Assembly: GCF_963678635.1 (NCBI RefSeq)
Contig: NC_087064.1
Span: forward strand, 10,763,671-10,827,670
From: Symsagittifera roscoffensis
Taxonomy: Eukaryota > Xenacoelomorpha > Acoela > Convolutidae
DNA length: 64,000 nucleotides
Reading direction: 5' to 3'
Within the stretch, counting starts at the first letter, position 1; each line of letters begins with the position of its first letter. The notes under the pieces are model-generated. The model had not been told where the DNA came from and ran no database searches. It was given only the letters and a program-made list of their open reading frames with translations. The translations under genes and the position numbers were made by a program. Shown here in pieces: positions 44,601 through 53,600 of this stretch.

Positions 44601-47600
44601 TTTTTGAAAATCCTAACTAAAAAAGTGCCGTTTTGTGATAGTTGAAGATTTTGAAGGTCACTGATATGGTCAACAATTGGCAACAACTAAAATAAAGTGA
44701 TACGTTTCAGGAGGAACCGGCGCCGAGTTTTTTAGCGATTCTGAAGCTCAATGCCCCAGAGTGGTACCTGCTACTCATAGCTTGTCTGTTCGCGGTTCCT
44801 GCAGCAGGAGGAATTCCTGTGTATGGCATCTTCTTTGGCGAAATCATAGAGGTGTTCGCCCTGCCTGTTGACGAAATTCAGGAGGAGAGTAATTTCTGGG
44901 CCCTCATGTTCTGCGTGTTGGGCATGGTGGTGGGATTCGGAATGTTTTTCGAGTCGCTGTTCCTGGCCATGGCTGGAGTTCGAATGACGGAGCGTCTCAG
45001 ATCGCAATCGTTCAGACAGATTCTGAGACAGGTGGGTTAATTGAGCAAAAAAAATTATGATATTCTTGGAATTTGATCGAGATGACATTAATTGTTAAAA
45101 GTTTACAGACAGTGAAGGAACGAAATAAATACAAATAGCCGACGAAGACAAAACATTTAAGATAACTCTAATGAATTCCAAGATATTTAATTGTACGATA
45201 CTTGTCTTGGATCCTTCTTATTTTGGTTTTAACGAGCAATGCTTGTGTTATAGTATGAATTATTTTTTTTTTCCAACCTAAGTCGCAAATATTGTTGCGA
45301 TAAAATGTGTTCATTTTGAAAGTGTTCATTTTGGTCAATAACGAGCTATTAAGTACAGCCAATGCAAAGGATTTTAACACAGACTATTATTGTTCCGACT
45401 TTCGAAACGAAAGTAACGGAATATTTGTGCTCGGGTTGGTTTTTTTCTTGAGACAAATTTCGACTTTTTAATTTGCCTTTTTTGACGAGATTTATCATTC
45501 AAAAATTATTGTTGTCCTGAGCTTAAATATGGAAATATATTTTACCTGTAATCATTTTTCATAAAGATATGGGGGTTTAGAAATTGCCTTTTTGGCCAAT
45601 TTCGGACAATAACGCGCGATATATTTCGCGCTATTAACGCATAAGCGGAGATTTAATCCGTCAAAGAAATCCTTCCAAATTGGTTGAAGGAAGCTTATTT
45701 GGCATAATTGATTTGTTTCTAGGATCGAAATTTATTTTTTTTTGTACTTAATATGACGTGTGGGGGATGATTTTTACAAAAAATCTCAAATTAAAAAAAA
45801 AAAATTTTACATTTAATATTTTCATGTTATTACTGCTCCATAGACTGCTCTATAAATTGAGGCATGTTAATTGGTAAATTTCTTCTTTTCAAATTGACTG
45901 TTATTTCTAATGCGTTATAATTGGCGTGCGTCACCTAAGAAATTCAAAGTTTTACTCATTTAGTTATTCCCAGTAGCGTTATCGGTCATATTTTTGCTTG
46001 TGTATGCGAAGTGCAACTTCGCCATTGATTTTTAAGCAAAAATATTTAATTTTGTGATAAGTTGCCTTTTTGTGATGAGTTGATTGATTTTCATTGTTCG
46101 ATAAAATCCTGTTTCCAGGAACATTTTTTTATGCGTGTACTGGTTGCTGTAGAAATCTTTGTAAACTATTTTTTCGTTCGTTCGTTCGTATTTTTTATTT
46201 GTAGTTGATACTGTTTTTTTGCTAGTGGTGAAATTTTGACACTCATAGTAGGCTTTTCCAGCGTAATGATGAGGTTTTCTGATATCGCAATCAAACTCTG
46301 TGTTGTAAAAGACTGGTTAAAAAGCATAGGTTTAAAATTAAAGGGGACAATTTTGCTCAGCTTGAAAATTTTTTTGATAAGCTTTGCAATTTTTTGAAAT
46401 GCTTTTTTCCATATAATTCTTTGGTTGTTAATTCGAACTTGTATTTATTTACCAAAAAAAATCTTGTTCGCCTTTTATTCTGAACGTGGTGTATTGTTTC
46501 TTGTTTTGTTAAAATGTTCCAAACTTATATAAATCCCTTGTCGTTTTTTATGCGTGTACTGGTTGCTGTAGAAATCTTTGTAAACTATTTTTTCGTTCGT
46601 TCGTTCGTATTTTTTATTTGTAGTTGATACTGTTTTTTTGCTAGTGGTGAAATTTTGACACTCATAGTAGGCTTTTCCAGCGTAATGATGAGGTTTTCTG
46701 ATATCGCAATCAAACTCTGTGTTGTAAAAGACTGGTTAAAAAGCATAGGTTTAAAATTAAAGGGGACAATTTTGCTCAGCTTGAAAATTTTTTTGATACG
46801 CTTTGCAATTTTTTGAAATGCTTTTTTCCATATAATTTTTTGGTTGTTAATTCGAACTTGTATTTATTTACCCAAAAAAATCTTGTTCGCCTTTTATTCT
46901 GAACGTGTGGTGTATTGTTTCTTGTTTTGTTAAAATGTTCCAAACTTATATAAATCCCTTGTCATGATTGAATTTGTATGGAATGTCGAATAAAATAGTT
47001 CAATAAATGAGTGATTTTCTTCTCCAAAATATCTTAACATTGGCTAGTTTACTCGTCGAGACTAAGGGGTTTTATTTTGCTCAATCGCGCTCTCAATTTT
47101 GATTTTTCGCGTTCTGACTTCGAAAATTTTCCAGTTCATTTTCATTCTTTTTAAACAGCAATAAAGGCAGTGAAGACACTTTTATAGGTCTTGGTGATTC
47201 TTTGTTTTTTTTTCAGGTAAACGTCCTAAAATTTATTGATTCTCATTTTTGATTTTTCGCCTTTTTAATTTCGGGTAAAAATCTTGTAATTAGCTTATTC
47301 TCAGTTTTGATTTTTCGAGTTCTGACTTCGAAATTTTCCAGTTCATTTTCAATCTTTTTTAAAGAGCAATAAAGGCAGTGAAGACACTTTTATAGGTTTT
47401 GGTGATTCTTTGTTTTTTTTTCAGGTAAACGTCCTAAAATTTATTGATTCTCATTTTTGATTTTTCGCCTTTTTAATTTCGGGTAAAAATCTTGTAATTA
47501 GCTTATTCTCAGTTTTGATTTTTCGCGTTCTGACTTCGAAAATTTTCCAGTTCATTTTCATTGTTAAGAGTAGGGTAAACTCCACTTAAAAAGTCACCTA

Positions 47601-50600
47601 TTATACCAGTTCTCAAATTGAGTCGATGTTATCAAATAAATTTTAATCATAAATCGATCTTGAAATTCAGAGAGCCTGAATGCTATCTGGTTTTTTTTGT
47701 TTCCTTGCGTTCATTACTTTTCTAACTGTCAGTTGACTATGTGTGTTAGCAATTTTAGTTTATCTGGAAACCTTGGTGAGCCATGTATTCGTTTTTTTTA
47801 TTGTAGTCATGATGATGCTATTCCATCTGTCGCATCCTTAAGTGCCCAAGCAGGTATTTAGGGGCCAATGGTTTATTTTTCTCAAAGTAAGGAGACTTTT
47901 TAGTTTTTATGCCGGGTAATATATCTGAAAAAAAACATCTCCTGGTAGAATGTTTTAGGCCTAAAATAATTGAAATTTTTTGGTTTGAATAAGAGTTCAC
48001 CTAGTTTGATTTCGTTAATACATTGTCAAACGAGTTTTTGTCAATGAAACATCAAAAACTGTTTTTACTGTTAATAAACTATTCGTAGTTTTTGGTAATT
48101 TTTTTGTGTCATAAATAAAAAGTCATGACTACTATGTAGCAATGAATTACTACTTACTACTAATTAGCAAATTATTACTCATGTGCTCGTTAATTTTGAA
48201 AAACAAGGCATATTCTTTGGACAAATTTTGAAATATTCTCATTGGGAACTTCTGTATGACAATTATCCGAATGGTATTGAAAGATTATTGGACAAAATGT
48301 TTTGTACCTATGGCTTTGGCATGTAGTTGATATGAAACAAAAGTTTTTTTTTGGATATTTAGGACATGGCTTTCTTTGACAAGGAAGAAAACTACGTTGG
48401 CCAATTGACAACACGATTGGCAAAGGACACCGCACAAATTCAAGGGGCTTCCGGTTTCAGACTGAAGACCTTAGTGGAATCAGTGGCGAGTTTGCTAACT
48501 GGAGTGGTGGTGGCCTTCATTTTTGGATGGCAACTGGCATTTGTGATTTTGGCCATAGTTCCAATCATCGGACTCTCCGCAGGAATCCAAATGAAGTTTG
48601 CCAGCGGCTTTTCAGTTTCAGCTGAAGGTCACAAGGGGGAGGCCCAGGTTAAGTGTTTTAAATATATGTTCTATGAGAAATTGAAACTCTTTTGCAGTTT
48701 CCCACCCCCTTGTAAATTAACCAAAAATTAGATTGTTTTAATAGTGTTCTAACGGCAATTTGCATGTTAAAAGAATATTTTCAAATCTGTTAGCTTGTTC
48801 TCAATGACTTTTTTTATTAGTTTCATTATGATTTGTATCAGCGGAAGCCATTCAACTTCAAAATAGCTATTGAGAAATCAAATTTCAGCAAAACCAAATC
48901 GGGAGTTGGAAGAGAGCCGAAATTGAACATGTAAGCGTAGATGAGTAACTTGAAAACTGTGTTCTAGATTGTGACCGAATCAATATCAAGTATCCGAACT
49001 GTCCAAAGTCTCAACCTAGAAATACGTCTGGCAGATTTGTTTGTCGTGTCACTCACAAAATCACACAAGTAAGAATGAGCATTCCACGCTGCTTACTGTT
49101 TTCGGATCCATGCTTTTCATGCCCTTGTTGAGATACCTAAAGTTACCAGTGAGATATCATGACCTCCTCTTTTTGAAAAATTGTGTACTATTCTGGAGGA
49201 ACTTAGTTATGACATCCTGAATAGTAACTGATTCAGGGGTAATCCCCCCCTCCTAGCCACAGGGATTCGACCCCTGGACCACCGAAAGGGGTTACGTTTG
49301 GTACTATTTTACGTTAGTGGATTTAGGGGTGAATCCCCCTCCTCGACTCAAAATTTCGACCCCTGGAACACCCAATGGATCCCCTTCGGTACTGTTTTAC
49401 GGTATCCGCTTCTGGTCAACCCATTCTATAAATTTGAAAATTGCACCCTCTCCTTTTTCAAGAAAATCCTGATAGAGACCCGTGCTTGCTCATGTGTATT
49501 GATGTGATTTCAGGAAAAATCTCGTGATGGCCCATGTGTTTGGAGTAGCCCAGTGTATCAGCCAGGGCATGTTCTTTTTCGTGTTTGCGGCCACTTTCAG
49601 GTTCTCCGCCTTCCTCATCACAGAAGGACACATGAGCTCACCTGACGCTTTCAGGTGCGTGCTTTCATCAGTTGTTGTTGTTGTTTTTTAGCCCGGACGT
49701 GGTTTTTAGGTGCTCATTGATTGAGTTTTGCATGATAATCTGATATATATAGTCTGCTTTCATGCTATTAAGGTTCAGTTGGTGTTTCAATTCGTCAATT
49801 TTAGTTTTCCTTTTAAGTGATTTTGAAGTTGTTTGTTTTTGAACAAACCAGAATACGTCTGTACATCTAATTACATAATCTTTTTATGAGACAAAAGCAA
49901 GTTTGCACTAGCAGATAAGTAGTTGCTTTTTTAAATGTTCTTTCTACGGATTAATACTCTGAATGGGAATGCTTAGGGTCATATTCTGTCTGGTGTTTGC
50001 TGCTTGGGGAGTGGGGCAGTCAATGTCTATGGTTCCCGACTACGAGAAGGCGAGACGTGCTGCCCTTTCGATCACCAAACTACTCGCATATGAGCCCAAC
50101 TTCGACAACTTATCAACACAGGGCAAAAGTCAGGTCAGTTTGTCTAAAATGTCTGTATGCAGAGTCTTGGTAATGTAAATTTAATAGTATTTTGAATAAC
50201 TAGTGCGCATTTTCTACCAATTATACCGTTTTTGGTATCCAAAATATTTTAAATCTACTTGTGTTCTAAATATAGAAACGCCTTTAAATTTATTTTTCCA
50301 CAGCTCAAAATAATTAATCTGAGCTGTGCGATTATATAATTATTTTTTTAAAAAGGTTTCACGGCCTTGAGTTGTTTCAGAGAGGTGAAATTGGGATGAT
50401 AGAATTGAAGGATGTGCACTTCCGCTATCCATCGAGGTCCAACGTAAAAATCCTCCGTGGTATGAATCTGAGTGTGAAAAAAGGAACGACAGTGGCATTG
50501 GTCGGACCCTCTGGCTGTGGTAAATCCACTGTCATGCAACTGATCCAGCGCTTCTATGACGTCGAACACGGAAGTGTTGTAAGTTCCACTGAGCATTTAT

Positions 50601-53600
50601 AATGATTCTAAAGAAGTTTGCTTCCAAAAGAAAATATAATTGCAGTAGCTACTAAATGTCTGTAGCATTAATTGTCCTATCCGATCGGTCATTTAAGAAG
50701 ATAAATTTTCATTAATTGTCTCAGATGATTGACGGCCAAGACATCCGAGAATTCAACATCCAGAGTCTTCGACGCAAAATGGCTATTGTAAGTCAGGAGC
50801 CGACCTTGTTCAACGAGACTATTGCCAATAACATCCGCTACGGTGCACTTACAGAGAACGGCCAGTTCGAGCCCAAACTGAAATATGACGATGTTGTTCG
50901 TGCAGCCAAGAAGGCGAATATTTGGAATTTTGTCGATTCTTTGCCATTGAAAATGGAGACAAATGTTGGGGACAAGGGAACACAGTTGTCAGGTGGTCAG
51001 AAGCAGAGAGTGGCTATTGCCAGGGCTCTAATGCGGGACCCGGAGATATTGTTACTGGACGAGGCCACTTCTGCATTGGACAGTGAGAGCGAAAAGGTAA
51101 ACCCCAAAAATATATTTAGAAGGGTTCTTAGGCTTTCAGATATTTTAATTCATTTTCTGTCGATTCATTTCTTCCAGTTTTTGTTCCGAGCACTGAAAGG
51201 CGTATTTTTGGTGTCTTCGGGCGTGTTAAAGTTGTCTTCGGGGGTGTTAAAGTTGTTTTCTTTATGATGATGATCGTCTAATTTTTTCACGTCTTTCGTG
51301 ACTCAGATGTGACAATTCAGCCCTCATATCGACTATCGATCATTAATCCAGAATCTTTTCACTGGCCAGTCCTCAGCTGACCCAAACGACGAATGATGAA
51401 CACTGTCACTTTTTTGTATGCGTCATTCGACTGGGTCAAGTTAAAATACGCACTTTTTCATATACAGCCCTCAACCGGGTCAAATTATAATCCAAAGAAA
51501 AATGTTTGAAAATTAAAATATGCTTCAATTTTGGCATCATCTGAACTTCTTCTTTCTTCCCATTAAGTTTTTTGTGAGTTAAAAAAGCTATTCTAAAATC
51601 GAGGGCCAGTTCTTGGATATCCGAAGGGTTTAGATGTAGCCCATCCTTTCAAGTATGGTGCCTGTATCGTTAACTCTTATGATCATTCATTGGTGCATTC
51701 ATTTCTTTGGGGACATCTACATAACATTGGTTTCATCTTCGGATGGTCTTGCTTTTCCCTTTTCGTCCAATCAAATCCTTTCTTCCGATATTGAAACCCT
51801 CAAACGTCAGAAAGTCAGCCAGATAGATTATTTCATTAGATTTTTACCGGGTCTGTTAATCTGGCACCTGCTTCATGCTTAAGGTTTTTAGTACCTCCCA
51901 TTATGATAACGTTCTTCTTATGCGAATCCTTCAATTCTTCTGTTATTTTCTCGGTAAATAAGGTTCAATTAGCTCCACCGGGACAAGAGATAGTAACCCG
52001 TACCGAACTTTTTGGCCATAATCATATCTGATCATTGTAAAATCATGCAAAATTCATGTCTGTAACAGATGTGCAGCATGTCTATATTCGGCATGCACAT
52101 ACCTGCATCAGACATGCATCAGGTGTGCTAACTGAAGATATGCTCACACCTGCAGCATGCATGATCATGCCTGAACTGAACATGCTCACACCTGCAGGAT
52201 ACATGATCATACCTGAACTAAACATGCTCACATCTGCAGGATACATGATCATGCCTGAACCGAATATACTCACACCTGCAGGATACATGATCATGCCTGA
52301 ACTGAATATGCTCACACCTGCAGGATACATGATCATGCCTGAACTGAATATGCTCACACCTGCAGGATACATTATCATACCTGAACTAAACATGCTCACA
52401 TCTGCAGGATACATGACCATGCCTGAACCGAATATGCTCAAATCGGTATCTTCAGTATTATAAGATAATTAAAGAAATGGTTAAATTGTAACAACATCAT
52501 AAGCTCAGCTTGATAATGTGACACTTTACTTCAAATTTTTAGTTTTTTTTTTTTTCAGATTTTTTCTGACATCGGTGAAGTTTTTTGTTGAAAATTGACT
52601 GTAGTGGGTAGATGCATCTTTCTTTAATTGCAAGCAGGGAGTCGTTGGTAGTGGGGCGTGTGGATACTTTTCTCTGTTTCCTGTCAACATAAAACTAATT
52701 GTTAGTCAAAACTTTTAACTAAATTAAACAAAATTAAATTTCATTCAAAAGTATTTGCGCTCGGGGTAGGTTTTTTTCTCCAGAAAAATTTTGACTTTTT
52801 AACTAGCCATTTTTCCAAAAAAAATATATCAACCAAAGGGTTTTGTTGTCATGAGCTGTACCGCAGTTTTGAAAGTTTTTAATTTATTCGCAATTATTGT
52901 GGCTACTGGTTTGCGAAAATTTAAAGATTTTTATGTTCCAATCAAATTTTGCAAAAAATCATGCGTTAAAAAGTAGTCGCATATTTGCTGTTAATTTATT
53001 TAATGAGATTAATAGTATCAACCAATCAAATCTTTTTAATTTATTCGCAATTATTGTGGCTACTGGTTTGCGAAAATTTAAAGATTTTTATGTTCCAATC
53101 AAATTTTGCAAAAATCATGCGTTAAAAAGTAGTCGCACATTTGTTGTTAATCTATTCAATGAGATTAATAGTATCCACCAATCAAATCTTTTTAATTTAA
53201 TCGCAATAATTGCGGCTATTGGTTTGCGAAAATTGAGGGATTATTGGCCAAAAAATTTTGTGACGAATTGCTTTAATTAGTTCAAACCTGGGGATATTTA
53301 GTTTTTTCGACTATCCCTCCCGTTGACCCCCTGAAACTAACCTGACGTCCTCTTTTTTGGGATGTAGATGCAATACAGCTTCCTTCATTTGAAGATATTT
53401 GACTCGAGGAGGTAAATTTGGATAAGCTTATTTCGAAGAAAATTTGAAAAAGTGAATTTTTAACAACAAAGACCAATTAGTCAAGATACGAAGTAATGTA
53501 TAAATAAATATGAATTTGTCAAGTTTTCAGTCAGGCGTTATCATGTCTGCGGCAGGCATGAACATGTTTCACTCAGGTCTGATCATGTAAGATCCAGGTA

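Larger units (their letters stand above)
45032..48362. other. ABC transporter intron 14 (3.3 kb): three stacked repeat blocks
   Basis: 45205-45985 is a composite SINE/family E block whose insert starts TTGTTCCGACTTTCG at 45390. 46130-46965 is a 419-bp tandem duplication. 47097-47560 is a ~209-bp tandem repeat within a dispersed ~0.5-kb repeat copy. From 47740 to 48362 nothing is recognised. Confidence 0.65.

Noticed and set aside
52141..52440. CRISPR-like array
   Set aside because: The repeats are directly contiguous, without unique spacers, in an animal-type intron.
52056..52463. Overlapping 135- and 119-residue open frames on opposite strands
   Set aside because: Both arise from the 42-bp minisatellite, whose length is a multiple of three. 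They lie inside an intron and show no codon bias or family similarity.
52897..53280. 127-residue open frame
   Set aside because: It is produced by the ~157-bp tandem repeat within a transporter intron. The reading is repetitive and matches nothing I know.
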